Source: Reichenbachiella versicolor (GTDB lineage: Bacteria > Bacteroidota > Bacteroidia > Cytophagales > Cyclobacteriaceae). Taken from it: a stretch of 64,000 nucleotides of DNA. The notes below the pieces were generated by a model that was not told the origin of the DNA, did no database searches, and saw only the letters and a list, made by a program, of their open reading frames with translations. The position numbers were made by a program, and so were the translations under genes. Positions 28,510 to 38,311 of this stretch are shown one piece after another. Numbering within the stretch: position 1 is the first letter of the stretch; the number at the start of each line of letters is the position of its first letter. Where the stretch lies: contig NZ_QFZQ01000011.1 of assembly GCF_003171675.1 (NCBI RefSeq), positions 120,848-184,847 on the forward strand. Reading direction: 5' to 3'.

Positions 28510-28535
28510 GAGCGGTTAATCTGTTTATTTATAAA

Positions 28536-28560
28536 AAAGGCTCACCATCGGCGAGCCTTT
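28536..28560 (-). terminator. terminator of gpmI
   Basis: Arms aaaggctc (28536-28543) and gagccttt (28553-28560) form an 8-bp stem. On the minus strand it is followed by TTTTTT and lies just after the gpmI stop; on the plus strand it may also serve the VWA gene, although the T-run there is weak. Confidence 0.8.
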
Positions 28561-28586
28561 CAATATATTTTAAGTTGAATTGACGA

Positions 28587-30107
28587 TCAAATCAATACAT
28601 CCCCAGTCATATCAGCAGGAATATCAACACCCATCATCGTTAAGATTGTAGGTGCCAAGTCACCAAGTTTACCATCTTTAACTGGTTCTTTGATATCTTC
28701 ATCTACGAAAATACAAGGTACTAAATTCGTAGTGTGAGCAGTATTAGGAGAACCATCTTTGTTGATCATGATGTCGGGGTTACCATGATCGGCAATTAAG
28801 ATTGGAGAGTATCCGTTAGCTACCGCAGTTTCTACAACTGATTTAGTACATCCATCTACAGTTTCACAAGCTTTTACAGCTGCTTCAAATACCCCCGTAT
28901 GTCCAACCATATCTGGATTAGCAAAATTTAAACAAACGAAATCAACCTCACCTTTTTCAAGTTCCGCATTGATTTTGTCTCTAATGTCTTCTGCACTCAT
29001 TTCCGGCTTCAAGTCGTAGGTTGCCACTTTTGGAGAAGGGCAAAGTAATCTTGACTCACCTTCAAATGGCTCCTCTCTTCCTCCCGAGAAGAAGAATGTT
29101 ACGTGTGGATATTTTTCTGTTTCAGCAATTCTGATTTGTTTCTTACCAGCAGACTCTAATACTTCGCCCAGAGTATTAGTTAAATTGTCTTTATCATACA
29201 TCACAGTGACATCTTTAAACGTATCATCGTAGTTAGTCAGCGTGTAGTATTTCAATGGCAAAGTTGACATACCTACCTCAGGGAAATCCTTCTGAGTTAA
29301 AGCTTCAGTTATTTCTCTTCCTCTATCAGTTCTAAAGTTGAAGCAAATTACTACATCACCTTCAGCTACTTTTCCTACAGGTTTGCCATTGGTATCAGTA
29401 TTGATAATTGGCTTGATGAATTCGTCAGTCACGTCTGAATCATATGACGCCTGCATAGCACTGCTAATGTCTGAAGTTTTTTCGCCAGCTCCATTGACCA
29501 TAGCGTCCCAAGCCATTTTTACTCTTTCCCATCTCTTATCTCTGTCCATCGCATAGTATCTACCTGTGATACTCGCTATCTGTCCAGTAGTCTTTTCCAT
29601 GTGAGATTGTAGATCTGCTAAATAACCTTTTCCTGCTTTTGGGTCAGTATCTCTTCCATCTGTGAAAGCATGAACGAATACATTTTCAACGCTAGCCGCA
29701 GCAGCACCATCTAGCATGGCTTTTAGGTGGTTAATGTGTGCATGAATACCTCCATCAGATACTAGTCCAATAAAGTGAACAGCTTTGTCATTGTCTTTTG
29801 CGTAAGTGAAGGCCTCTGCCAAAGTTTCGTTGCTAGCAAGAGAACCATCGGTAGCAGCGTTGTTTAGTCTTACTAAATCCTGATAAACTACTCTACCCGC
29901 ACCGATATTCATGTGTCCAACTTCAGAGTTGCCCATTTGCCCTTCAGGAAGACCTACCGCAAGGCCAGAAGCTTCAAGTTTGCTATTAGCGTACTTAGCG
30001 TACATAGAGTCCATAAATGGAGTGTTGGCTTTAGCGATGGCAGACACCTCAGGGTTAGTCCCTAGTCCCCATCCATCCAAGATCATAAGAATTACCTTCT
30101 TGTTCAT
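28587..30107 (-). CDS. gpmI: 2,3-bisphosphoglycerate-independent phosphoglycerate mutase
   Basis: Glycolytic enzyme that interconverts 3- and 2-phosphoglycerate with two Mn2+ ions. From ATG 30107 it has 506 residues. Visible are the N-terminal metal motif MNKKVILMILDGWGLG, the phosphoserine site GQMGNSEVGHMNIGAGR, FTDGRDTDP, NFRTDRGREIT, and the C-terminal DHGNPD metal ligands. A longer frame (to 30158) adds 17 unrelated residues and overlaps a promoter-like box, so I prefer the shorter start. It stands as a single gene with its own terminator. Confidence 0.97.
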   Translation of the reverse strand: MNKKVILMILDGWGLGTNPEVSAIAKANTPFMDSMYAKYANSKLEASGLAVGLPEGQMGNSEVGHMNIGAGRVVYQDLVRLNNAATDGSLASNETLAEAFTYAKDNDKAVHFIGLVSDGGIHAHINHLKAMLDGAAAASVENVFVHAFTDGRDTDPKAGKGYLADLQSHMEKTTGQIASITGRYYAMDRDKRWERVKMAWDAMVNGAGEKTSDISSAMQASYDSDVTDEFIKPIINTDTNGKPVGKVAEGDVVICFNFRTDRGREITEALTQKDFPEVGMSTLPLKYYTLTNYDDTFKDVTVMYDKDNLTNTLGEVLESAGKKQIRIAETEKYPHVTFFFSGGREEPFEGESRLLCPSPKVATYDLKPEMSAEDIRDKINAELEKGEVDFVCLNFANPDMVGHTGVFEAAVKACETVDGCTKSVVETAVANGYSPILIADHGNPDIMINKDGSPNTAHTTNLVPCIFVDEDIKEPVKDGKLGDLAPTILTMMGVDIPADMTGDVLI

Positions 30108-30410
30108 GTGATTAGTATTTTGCTCTAAAATGGTCTTAGAGACCGAATTGAGTCGCAAATATAGGTTGACCAGTTTCCTATGGGAATGATTAATGTTAAA
30201 AGTTCATTATTGATGATGATTGAAAGAATATTCACTGAGTTCTATCAACTTATTTATTTAAAAGTCTAGTCGTTTATCAACATACAACTTTCATTAAGTC
30301 ATCATAAGGACATTTTGATACAAAAATTGATTATATTCTATGAGTATTATTAGTAATACGTCCTTCCTGTACCCGTCTTACTGATTAAATAACACCTATT
30401 AAAACCAACC
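30108..30410. other. 303-bp divergent intergenic region between gpmI and the histidine kinase
   Basis: AT-rich gap that must hold promoters for both directions. On the minus strand TATATTTG (30163-30156) followed by C fits TAnnTTTG and is a good -7 box for gpmI, 48 bp before its ATG. A 6-bp inverted repeat, gtatta/taatac with a 4-nt loop (30344-30359), lies about 50 bp before the kinase gene and might be an operator. No gene or RNA was recognised. Confidence 0.45.
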
Positions 30411-31601
30411 ATGCACCTAGGACAAGACTTTATTGCAAATGAAGAGTATTTTTCTATTGACTCTTCCAAAACTGAATTAGAGAGAGCCATTGGCCTCGCA
30501 AATAACCTAAAAAAAATCCATCATCTAACGGTTAAAAATTTTCAAAATATAGATCAGCTATTTCAGAATTATATAGCTACTGGATTAGAAATTTTTGGAA
30601 TGGAAATGGGGATAATTTCCAGAGTCGATGGCGACTTATACATCGTTATTGATGTATTGGACAAGTCCAATGCAATTAAAAAGGAAATGGAATTTCCTTT
30701 GGCGGATACTTATTGTGCTCAAGTTGTTAAGACTAACTCCGTTATAGGTTATGCCCAAGTTGGGAACTTGGATGAATTGAAGAACCATCCAGTATATGTC
30801 AATATGAAATTAGAATCCTATTTATCATCACCTATTCATGTTGGAGGGGAGATATATGGGACCTTTAATTTTACCTCTCACACTCCACGAAAGAATGGGG
30901 TTTCTGAACCCGAAAGGGATTTAATCGCCTTAATGGCTGGAAATATCGGAATCGCAATTGAACATGCCAAGCAGCAACAGGAGCTGAGGGAAACAAATGA
31001 GCGGTTGTTAAAATTGACTGGATTTGTTGCACATGATCTTAGAGGACCTCTATCCAATATTAAAGGGTTATCTGCTTTTATAAATTCTACAGATATTAAA
31101 GAAACGGTCAAGATATGCGCTGATAGAGGTTTAGAAATTGTTCAAACTATCTTAGTTATGACAGCTATGGGTACTGGTAAAATTAAGATGGAGAAAAGTG
31201 AGACTAACTTATCTACCCTGATTTTAGAAACCGCTAGATCTTACGAAGGAATTGGCGCAGACAAAGGCCTAATTTTTCAGTATAAGGTGGAAGAAGACAT
31301 TCAAGTCATAGTTGATGAAAGTAGAATGAGGCAAGTTTTGACAAATTTGATTAGTAACACTATAAAATACACTCCTCAAAAAGGCGTAATCAACATTGAA
31401 TTGAAAAGAGAAAACAGAGGTAAAGTCAAGTTTAATATTAGTAACGATACTACTCAAGAAATCAGTGAGGATAAGACTCATTCTATCGGATTTGGTTTGG
31501 AGATTGTTCGAGAAATTTTGGAATTGCATCGTTCTAAGCTCGAAATGAATCAAGAAAAAGGTCGTTTCAGCGTAGCCTTTGTGCTTAAGGAAGAGCTTTG
31601 A
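30411..31601 (+). CDS. GAF-domain sensor histidine kinase
   Basis: A 396-residue soluble kinase. A GAF domain covers about residues 40-185; the HisKA helix carries the phospho-acceptor His208 in FVAHDLRGPLSNI, and the HATPase domain has an N-box NLISNTIKY (312-320) and a G2-like GFGLEI (360-365). The usual D-x-G-x-G (G1) box is missing: the strand after position 340 reads FNISNDTTQEI, and the ATP lid is short. No response regulator is near, so the kinase is an orphan. It may bind ATP weakly or act as a modulator. Confidence 0.85.
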   Translation: MHLGQDFIANEEYFSIDSSKTELERAIGLANNLKKIHHLTVKNFQNIDQLFQNYIATGLEIFGMEMGIISRVDGDLYIVIDVLDKSNAIKKEMEFPLADTYCAQVVKTNSVIGYAQVGNLDELKNHPVYVNMKLESYLSSPIHVGGEIYGTFNFTSHTPRKNGVSEPERDLIALMAGNIGIAIEHAKQQQELRETNERLLKLTGFVAHDLRGPLSNIKGLSAFINSTDIKETVKICADRGLEIVQTILVMTAMGTGKIKMEKSETNLSTLILETARSYEGIGADKGLIFQYKVEEDIQVIVDESRMRQVLTNLISNTIKYTPQKGVINIELKRENRGKVKFNISNDTTQEISEDKTHSIGFGLEIVREILELHRSKLEMNQEKGRFSVAFVLKEEL

Positions 31602-31603
31602 TT

Positions 31604-33526
31604 TTAAGCATGGTCAAACTTGACAGTCATTTCATCCAAACTTTCTTTCGATCCAACAAATGTCACTACATCTCCCAGGCGAAGTCGAGTAAAGCCGTGT
31701 GATATAATCATTTGGTCATTTCTATGAATAGAAAGGATCAAAATATCCGATGGTAATCTTAAATCTCTCAAAGTCACACCATGTAGGTTTGGATCTTGAA
31801 GTTCAAGATCCCTAGTGTCTTGACCTTTTTCCATACCCAAAAGAAGCGATGTAGCTTGAGGAGAACGAACCATATGGTCCATTAGACTTACCATAGCAGT
31901 AGATGGATCTACAACTCTTACACCTAGGGCTATGAACTTTTCATAGTACTTTCTATCACTTAGCCTTACAATGATGTCTGGTGTACCAAAATTCTGATAA
32001 GCAATTTCAACAGTTTCAAGATTGCGTTTATCTGACATTATACAAACAATTGCCTCAGTCTTATCGGCTCCTAATTGCTTCATTGTTTCCAGAGTCACAC
32101 CTGGAATGTGCTTAACAGTGATGTCATCAGGAATATCAAAAGTTCCTCTTTTCTTTCTAGTTGCAATTTGTACTTTCCAGCCGTTGGCTAATAGTTGTCT
32201 AGCTAATGAAACACTTTGATTTTCATAACCAAAGATGATTGCATCACGGATTCCATCGGTTTTGAATGTAGCTCGGTTTCTATTTTCTCCCAGTTTAGTA
32301 AGCGCATATTTAAAGGCTGGAGGGCCCACCACTTGATTAATAACGATTACAGCAATCACCATAGTGGCAAATTGGGGACCCCAAGTAGGAAATGCGTTGG
32401 CTACAAGAGTAGAAAGGCCAAGAGCTACTCCAGCTTGTGTAATGTATGGCATCCAACCAAGGTGAATAAACTTCCAAGGGTCTTTGGCCATTATTCCTCC
32501 GAAATATGAACCTCCTATAATGGTAATCAACCTGATGAAGAAGAAGAATACAGCAATAAACCAGATGGCTATGAATGTATTGATATTAAGTGAAGCACCC
32601 GTTAGTGTAAAGAAAGCTGCATATACCATTGGTCCAGTCTTCTCTAGAATATTCAAGAACTCAGGTTTATGTCTAGTATAATTTGTGATATAGAGACTAC
32701 AGATAATGCAAACGATCAGAGGTTCTATTCGAATTTCATGATCGAGTAAACTACTAAAATGATGTATCCAATGGTTGAACCAGTAAACCCCGTACCCCAA
32801 AAAAAGAAGTATTAATGATTTAAGCTCAATTCTGAGATGGAATTTTAATATCAACTCTAAAATTTTGCCTAATAAGTATCCAATACCGAACGAAAGACCT
32901 ATTTCGATGATAGGAAGCAGAATACTTAGATAGTCAAATTTGGTGCCTGTATCAAGAGACTTTGCAAAAGAAAAACAGACTGAAAAGAGAATAATAACAG
33001 CAAAATCTTTAACTACTGTTACTCCCATGACAGTTTGAGTAAATGGGCCTTTAGCCCTCAGTTCTTTAATAACTGCAATGGCACTTGCAGGCGATCTGGC
33101 AACAAAAACAGTTCCTGTTAAAAGTGAAGCAGCTATTTTGCTAGCAACACTCATTTCTTTCATATAAGGAATGAAGTCTGAAAGAAAAAAAACAAATAAG
33201 CTACCAAAAGCAAAAGAGAAGGATAGCTGTCCTATAGTATTCCACTTTATGCTTTGAATTCGGGATGTCAATTCTCGAAAATAAAGTTCCGAGCCAGCCG
33301 CAAAAGCGATGAAAGCAAGAGCAGTTTCATTAATAAAGTTTAGTCGGTGAATTGACTCAATTGGTATTAATTCTAAAACAAATGGTCCACAGATAATCCC
33401 TGTGAAAAGAAATCCCGTAATAATTGGTAATCTATAGCGCTGAAATGCCAGAGCTATTTTACTGGCAGCAATGCTGATAATGGCAAAGCCAGATAGCAAA
33501 ATGATTAATTCTAAATATCTTTCCAT
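31604..33526 (-). CDS. KefB-type cation:proton antiporter with TrkA domains
   Basis: A 640-residue protein. The first ~390 residues form a CPA2 sodium/proton-exchanger domain of about 12 helices (helix 1 LELIILLSGFAIISIAASKI; GTVFVARSPASAIAVI around 135-150). Next comes an RCK/TrkA-N domain, starting IIFGYENQSVSLARQLLANG, and a TrkA-C domain (560-640). The nucleotide-binding turn lacks the GxGxxG pattern, so NAD(H) gating may be lost. It likely exports K+ or Na+ in exchange for H+. Convergent with the kinase gene, 2 bp apart. Confidence 0.9.
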   Translation of the reverse strand: MERYLELIILLSGFAIISIAASKIALAFQRYRLPIITGFLFTGIICGPFVLELIPIESIHRLNFINETALAFIAFAAGSELYFRELTSRIQSIKWNTIGQLSFSFAFGSLFVFFLSDFIPYMKEMSVASKIAASLLTGTVFVARSPASAIAVIKELRAKGPFTQTVMGVTVVKDFAVIILFSVCFSFAKSLDTGTKFDYLSILLPIIEIGLSFGIGYLLGKILELILKFHLRIELKSLILLFLGYGVYWFNHWIHHFSSLLDHEIRIEPLIVCIICSLYITNYTRHKPEFLNILEKTGPMVYAAFFTLTGASLNINTFIAIWFIAVFFFFIRLITIIGGSYFGGIMAKDPWKFIHLGWMPYITQAGVALGLSTLVANAFPTWGPQFATMVIAVIVINQVVGPPAFKYALTKLGENRNRATFKTDGIRDAIIFGYENQSVSLARQLLANGWKVQIATRKKRGTFDIPDDITVKHIPGVTLETMKQLGADKTEAIVCIMSDKRNLETVEIAYQNFGTPDIIVRLSDRKYYEKFIALGVRVVDPSTAMVSLMDHMVRSPQATSLLLGMEKGQDTRDLELQDPNLHGVTLRDLRLPSDILILSIHRNDQMIISHGFTRLRLGDVVTFVGSKESLDEMTVKFDHA

Positions 33527-33618
33527 TTGGGGTGTTTATTGCAAGTTGTGATTTTGCAAGAACTCCTAAAATAGTGAAATACTTTAAAAAAGGCTTAATA
33601 CGAAAGATTTAAACCAAT

Positions 33619-34518
33619 ATGAAAGTTGTTATTGCAGGGGGTAGTGGACTTGTAGGATCACGCCTTACTAACTATTTAATAAGCAAAGGCTATGAAATAA
33701 ACATCTTATCAAGGAACAAATTTCGACACTTAAACGCTGCTGTTTATGAGTGGAATCCAACAAAAAACTACATAGAAAAAGGTGCTCTTGACGGTGTAAC
33801 TGCCGTAGTGAATTTAGCTGGGGCTGGTGTAGCAGATAAGTCTTGGACTGAAGAAAGAAAGCAACTGCTTCTAGATAGTAGAGTGCATTCAGCTGAATGT
33901 CTTTTTCATAATCTAGAGTCATTAGTTAAAAAACCAAAGGTGGTAATTAATGCTTCGGCAATTGGTTATTATGGATATGGTAGTGCCTCTCAATTATTCA
34001 GTGAACAAGATTCTTCAGGGAGTGATTTTTTAGCAGATGTTTGTGTGCAATGGGAACGAGCAGCTGATAGGTTCACCGCATTGAATATCAGATTAGTGAA
34101 AATGAGAATTGGGGTTGTTCTTGATGCAAAAGGAGGTGTTTTGAGAAAAATGAAAAAACCAATTCAAATGATGGTAGGCGCTCCACTTGGAGATGGCGAA
34201 CAGATGATTAGTTGGATTCACGGAGAAGATATTTGTAGGATGATAGAATTTGCAATTGAAAAAGAAGACGCAAGAGGTGCCTATAACGCTGTTAGCAATC
34301 CTCCAGTGTCAAATAGTGAGTTCACTACCACATTAGCTAATGTTTTGAAACGACCACTAATACTTCCTAATGTCCCAGCTTTTGCAATGAGATTGATGTT
34401 AGGAGAAATGTCAGAAATTGTATTGAAGGGAAGCAGTGTTTCTAATGAAAAAATAAAGTCTTTGGGGTTTGATTTTAAGCACACTAATTTAAAAAATGCA
34501 CTTATTGATTTATTATAG
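33619..34518 (+). CDS. TIGR01777 family epimerase/oxidoreductase
   Basis: A 299-residue NAD(P)-binding protein of the YfcH/SulA-like family (TIGR01777): dinucleotide motif GGSGLVGSRLTNYL, AVVNLAGAGVADKSWTEERK, SAIGYYGYG with the active-site Tyr, VQWERAADRF, MRIGVVLDAKGGVLRKM, and SWIHGEDICRMIEFAIE. A C-terminal DUF1731 region (RPLILPNVPAFAMRLMLGEMSEI) completes it. Reaction unknown. Divergent from the antiporter across 92 bp. Confidence 0.93.
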   Translation: MKVVIAGGSGLVGSRLTNYLISKGYEINILSRNKFRHLNAAVYEWNPTKNYIEKGALDGVTAVVNLAGAGVADKSWTEERKQLLLDSRVHSAECLFHNLESLVKKPKVVINASAIGYYGYGSASQLFSEQDSSGSDFLADVCVQWERAADRFTALNIRLVKMRIGVVLDAKGGVLRKMKKPIQMMVGAPLGDGEQMISWIHGEDICRMIEFAIEKEDARGAYNAVSNPPVSNSEFTTTLANVLKRPLILPNVPAFAMRLMLGEMSEIVLKGSSVSNEKIKSLGFDFKHTNLKNALIDLL

Positions 34519-34606
34519 GTATTGATTTGTTCGTCCATCGTTCGGATCTAATTCAATCAAACTATTTTTATCAACCATTCACAACACCTATCCAAAACAA
34601 TATACT

Positions 34607-35311
34607 ATGAGCGACAAAAAGATTTTAAGAGCACTTAAGAAAAAAAACTGGAATGAAATTAAGACTGCCGATTCTTGGGCAATTTTCAAAGTGATGGCAG
34701 AAATGGTCGACGGATTCGAAAAGTTGGCTAAAATAGGTCCTTGTGTTTCAATATTTGGTTCAGCTCGTACGCCTGAAGAAAATGAGTACTATCATCTTGC
34801 TAAAGACATCGGTTCAAAGCTAGTAAAGACTGGGTATGGAGTTATTACTGGTGGAGGACCAGGGATAATGGAAGCAGGCAATAAAGGGGCTAACTTGGAG
34901 AATGGAGTTTCTGTAGGGTTAAATATTGATTTACCATTTGAGCAAAGTAATAATATATATATAGATCAGGATAAGCTTCTTAACTTTGATTATTTCTTTG
35001 TTCGAAAAGTAATGTTTGTAAAATACTCCCAAGGATTTATAGTTATGCCTGGTGGTTTTGGTACTCTTGATGAATTATTTGAGGCATTGACTTTGATTCA
35101 AACAGATAAAATAGGGAAGTTTCCAATTGTTTTAGTTGGTACTAGTTATTGGTCAGGGTTAGTCGATTGGATCAAGAATGTAATGCTTGAAAAGGAAAAG
35201 AATATAAGTCCAGAGGATCTGGATTTGTTTATAATCGTTGATACTGCGGACGAGGCAGTAGATGCAATTGATAATTTCTACAAGAAATACAGTCTTTCAC
35301 CTAATTTTTAG
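34607..35311 (+). CDS. LOG family (TIGR00730) nucleoside 5'-monophosphate phosphoribohydrolase
   Basis: A 234-residue cytosolic protein of the LOG family, once annotated as lysine decarboxylase. It contains the signature GGGPGIMEAGNKGA and MPGGFGTLDELFE (PGGxGTxxE), plus SIFGSARTPEENEYYHLA. Family members release free cytokinin-like bases or ribose 5-phosphate from AMP. It lies 88 bp after the TIGR01777 gene, on the same strand as uvrA. Confidence 0.93.
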   Translation: MSDKKILRALKKKNWNEIKTADSWAIFKVMAEMVDGFEKLAKIGPCVSIFGSARTPEENEYYHLAKDIGSKLVKTGYGVITGGGPGIMEAGNKGANLENGVSVGLNIDLPFEQSNNIYIDQDKLLNFDYFFVRKVMFVKYSQGFIVMPGGFGTLDELFEALTLIQTDKIGKFPIVLVGTSYWSGLVDWIKNVMLEKEKNISPEDLDLFIIVDTADEAVDAIDNFYKKYSLSPNF

Positions 35312-35332
35312 AATTACCAATACAGACCATTA

Positions 35333-35340
35333 TACTTTTG
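35333..35340 (+). promoter_or_regulatory. candidate -7 box for uvrA
   Basis: TACTTTTG followed by C fits TAnnTTTG and lies about 100 bp before the uvrA ATG, in the gap after the LOG gene. No LexA-type operator was recognised and the -33 element is unclear. Confidence 0.35.
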
Positions 35341-35443
35341 CAGCTCTTTGCGAATTGAACTTGTCATTTATTTTAATGGCCTATTGTATCAATGTTGATG
35401 CACAGAGAAGTCCGCATAGACTACCAAACTCCCAACAGATTAA

Positions 35444-38302
35444 ATGGAGACAAACGAATTGGAAAGCAACACCCTTGAGGTTCTGGAAAATGACCATACC
35501 GAATACATAGAGGTTTATGGAGCACGTGAGCATAACCTTAAGAATATAAATGTAAAATTTAAACGAGATCAATTAGTCGTAATCACTGGAATCAGTGGAA
35601 GCGGTAAGTCTTCGTTAGCGTTTGACACTATATATGCAGAGGGGCAGCGTCGATATATGGAAAGCTTTTCAGCTTATGCGCGTAGTTTCATGGGAGATAT
35701 GGAACGGCCTGATGTTGACAAAATCAATGGTTTATCACCTGTTATCAGTATAGAGCAGAAAACAACGAGTAGAAACCCTAGATCTACTGTAGGTACAGTG
35801 ACAGAGATTTATGATTTTATGCGTTTGTTATTTGCCAGGGCTGGTGATGCTTATTCTTATCTGTCAGGAAAGAAAATGGAAAAGCAGACCGAAGAACAGG
35901 TTCTTAATCATATACTTTCCAATTTTGATCAGAGAAAAATTACACTTTTAGCACCAGTTGTTAAAGGGCGTAAGGGTCATTACCGAGAGTTATTCGTTCA
36001 GATTGCTAAAATGGGTTACACTAAAGTACGAATCGATGGAGAGGTTCAGGATTTAGTGCCCAAAATGCAAGTGGATAGATATAAAATTCATGATATCGAA
36101 ATAGTGGTTGATCGACTACTAGTTGACCAAAAAGACAAGAACAGAATTAATAACTCGGTCAAGTCTTCACTTCAAAGAGGGCACGGTATAATGATGGTTT
36201 TAGACCAAGATGATGATCTACACCATTTCTCAAAGACCTTGATGGATCCAGAGACAGGACTCGCTTATGACGATCCGGCTCCCAATATGTTTTCATTCAA
36301 TTCACCTTATGGTGCTTGTCCAGATTGTAACGGTTTGGGAACAATTCAGCAAATTGATGAAAATAATATCATACCTGATAAAGAGTTGAGCATCAGTAGA
36401 GGAGGAATTGCGCCCCTTGGCGATTATAGAGATATTTGGATCTTTAAAAAGATATCCGCAATCCTTACTAAACATGGTTACAAACTAACCGACCCAATTA
36501 AAAATCTTAGTGACGAAGTCGTCAATATACTCCTACATGGTGATGGAGAGCCAGTTTCAGTAGAATCTAAAAAGTATCCAGGTACAGAATGGAATACTAA
36601 ATTCGAAGGAATAATTACTTTTTTAGAGAAACATCGTGAGGGAGGAAGTGAAAAACTTCAGCAGTGGGTCAGTGATTTTACTTCTAATGTGACTTGTCCT
36701 ACTTGCGATGGAGCAAGACTTAGAAAAGAGTCTCTTCATTTTAAGATTGACGGTAAGAATATTTCTGAACTTGCACAGCTCAACATTAAAGATTTAGGAG
36801 AGTGGTTTCACGATATTGAATCTAGACTCAGCGATCGTCAAAATGTGATCGCCAAAGAAATTCTAAAAGAAATTAGAAAACGACTTATTTTCCTTCTAGA
36901 TGTAGGTTTAGATTATTTGGAATTGAATAGGCCGCTCAGGACACTCTCAGGTGGGGAGGCTCAACGTATAAGATTAGCTACACAAATTGGAACTCAGTTG
37001 GTTGGTGTGCTTTACATTCTAGATGAACCTAGTATTGGTCTTCATCAGAGAGACAATGTCAAGCTGATCAAAGCGCTTCAAGATTTAAGAGATTTAGGTA
37101 ATACAGTGATCGTAGTAGAACATGACAAAGACATGATGTTAGACTCTGATCATATAATTGACATAGGACCTGGTGCAGGTCGTCATGGAGGCCAAATAGT
37201 AGCTCAAGGTAGTCCTAAAGAGTTTCTAAATAACAACACTAAGACTGCTGGCTTTCTGAATGGAGATTTGACTATTGAAATTCCAAAGAAGCGTAGAGAA
37301 GGAAATGGCAAATCAATTAAGCTTTTTGGAGCTACAGGTCACAATCTTAGAAAAGTGAATTTAGAACTTCCATTGGGTAAGATGATCTGTGTGACGGGCG
37401 TTTCAGGAAGTGGAAAGTCTTCATTAATTCACGAAACTTTCGTTCCTATTCTTAATCAGAAATTTTATCGATCTAGGAAAGAGCCATTGCCTTATAAATC
37501 TATTGAAGGAATGGAGAATGTAGATAAAATTATTGAAGTTGATCAGTCTCCAATCGGTCGTACACCTAGGTCTAATCCAGCAACTTATACAGGAGTATTT
37601 ACGGAAATCCGGTCATTATTTACACAGTTACCCGAGGCTAAAATTAGAGGTTATAAACCAGGACGTTTTTCATTCAATGTCAAGGGTGGGAGATGTGAAA
37701 CGTGTGAAGGAGCAGGAATGAAATTGGTAGAGATGGACTTTCTTCCAGATGTTTATGTACCATGTGAAACATGCAAAGGGAAAAGATATAACAGAGAAAC
37801 TTTAGAGGTTCGATTTAAAGGAAAATCCATTGCAGATGTTTTGGATATGACTGTGGAGCAGGCAGTAGAGTTTTTTGAAAACCAACCAAAAATCGTTCGA
37901 AAAATTAAAACATTAAAAGATGTAGGTCTGGGTTATATTACTCTCGGTCAGCACGCTACTACCTTATCCGGTGGTGAAGCTCAACGAGTTAAGTTAGCTA
38001 CAGAGTTATCAAAAAAAGATACTGGAAAAACCTTTTACGTACTAGATGAGCCTACTACAGGTTTACACTTTCAAGACATCCAACACTTGCTGGATGTACT
38101 GAATATTTTAGTAGAAAAAGGAAATACTGTAATGATTATTGAACATAACTTAGATATAATTAAGGTTGCCGATCACATTGTTGATTTGGGACCAGAAGGA
38201 GGTGTCGGTGGAGGTACAATCATAGCTGAAGGTACACCAGAAGAAGTAGTTAAAATTAATGCAGGTCATACTGCTAGATTTTTAGCTGAGGAATTAGGGT
38301 AA
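35444..38302 (+). CDS. uvrA: excinuclease ABC subunit A
   Basis: Damage-recognition ATPase of nucleotide excision repair. The 952 residues contain two ABC domains: Walker A at 49-57 (GISGSGKSS) and a second GVSGSGKSS later, each with an LSGGEAQR signature. Zinc-finger cysteine pairs are seen in CPDCNGLG, CPTCDGAR, CETCEGAG and CETCKGKR. Length is normal. UvrC is encoded at 50.2-52.0 kb in the same window but on the other strand, so the two excinuclease genes are not in one operon. Confidence 0.98.
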   Translation: METNELESNTLEVLENDHTEYIEVYGAREHNLKNINVKFKRDQLVVITGISGSGKSSLAFDTIYAEGQRRYMESFSAYARSFMGDMERPDVDKINGLSPVISIEQKTTSRNPRSTVGTVTEIYDFMRLLFARAGDAYSYLSGKKMEKQTEEQVLNHILSNFDQRKITLLAPVVKGRKGHYRELFVQIAKMGYTKVRIDGEVQDLVPKMQVDRYKIHDIEIVVDRLLVDQKDKNRINNSVKSSLQRGHGIMMVLDQDDDLHHFSKTLMDPETGLAYDDPAPNMFSFNSPYGACPDCNGLGTIQQIDENNIIPDKELSISRGGIAPLGDYRDIWIFKKISAILTKHGYKLTDPIKNLSDEVVNILLHGDGEPVSVESKKYPGTEWNTKFEGIITFLEKHREGGSEKLQQWVSDFTSNVTCPTCDGARLRKESLHFKIDGKNISELAQLNIKDLGEWFHDIESRLSDRQNVIAKEILKEIRKRLIFLLDVGLDYLELNRPLRTLSGGEAQRIRLATQIGTQLVGVLYILDEPSIGLHQRDNVKLIKALQDLRDLGNTVIVVEHDKDMMLDSDHIIDIGPGAGRHGGQIVAQGSPKEFLNNNTKTAGFLNGDLTIEIPKKRREGNGKSIKLFGATGHNLRKVNLELPLGKMICVTGVSGSGKSSLIHETFVPILNQKFYRSRKEPLPYKSIEGMENVDKIIEVDQSPIGRTPRSNPATYTGVFTEIRSLFTQLPEAKIRGYKPGRFSFNVKGGRCETCEGAGMKLVEMDFLPDVYVPCETCKGKRYNRETLEVRFKGKSIADVLDMTVEQAVEFFENQPKIVRKIKTLKDVGLGYITLGQHATTLSGGEAQRVKLATELSKKDTGKTFYVLDEPTTGLHFQDIQHLLDVLNILVEKGNTVMIIEHNLDIIKVADHIVDLGPEGGVGGGTIIAEGTPEEVVKINAGHTARFLAEELG

Positions 38303-38311
38303 CTAGGTTAT

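Noticed and set aside
30180..30269. 29-residue plus-strand ORF before the histidine kinase gene
   Set aside because: Short, AT-rich and Met-rich, in a promoter region; no terminator or other support.
35262..35510. 82-residue ORF spanning the LOG-uvrA gap
   Set aside because: Overlaps both neighbours in other frames and has no recognisable protein features.
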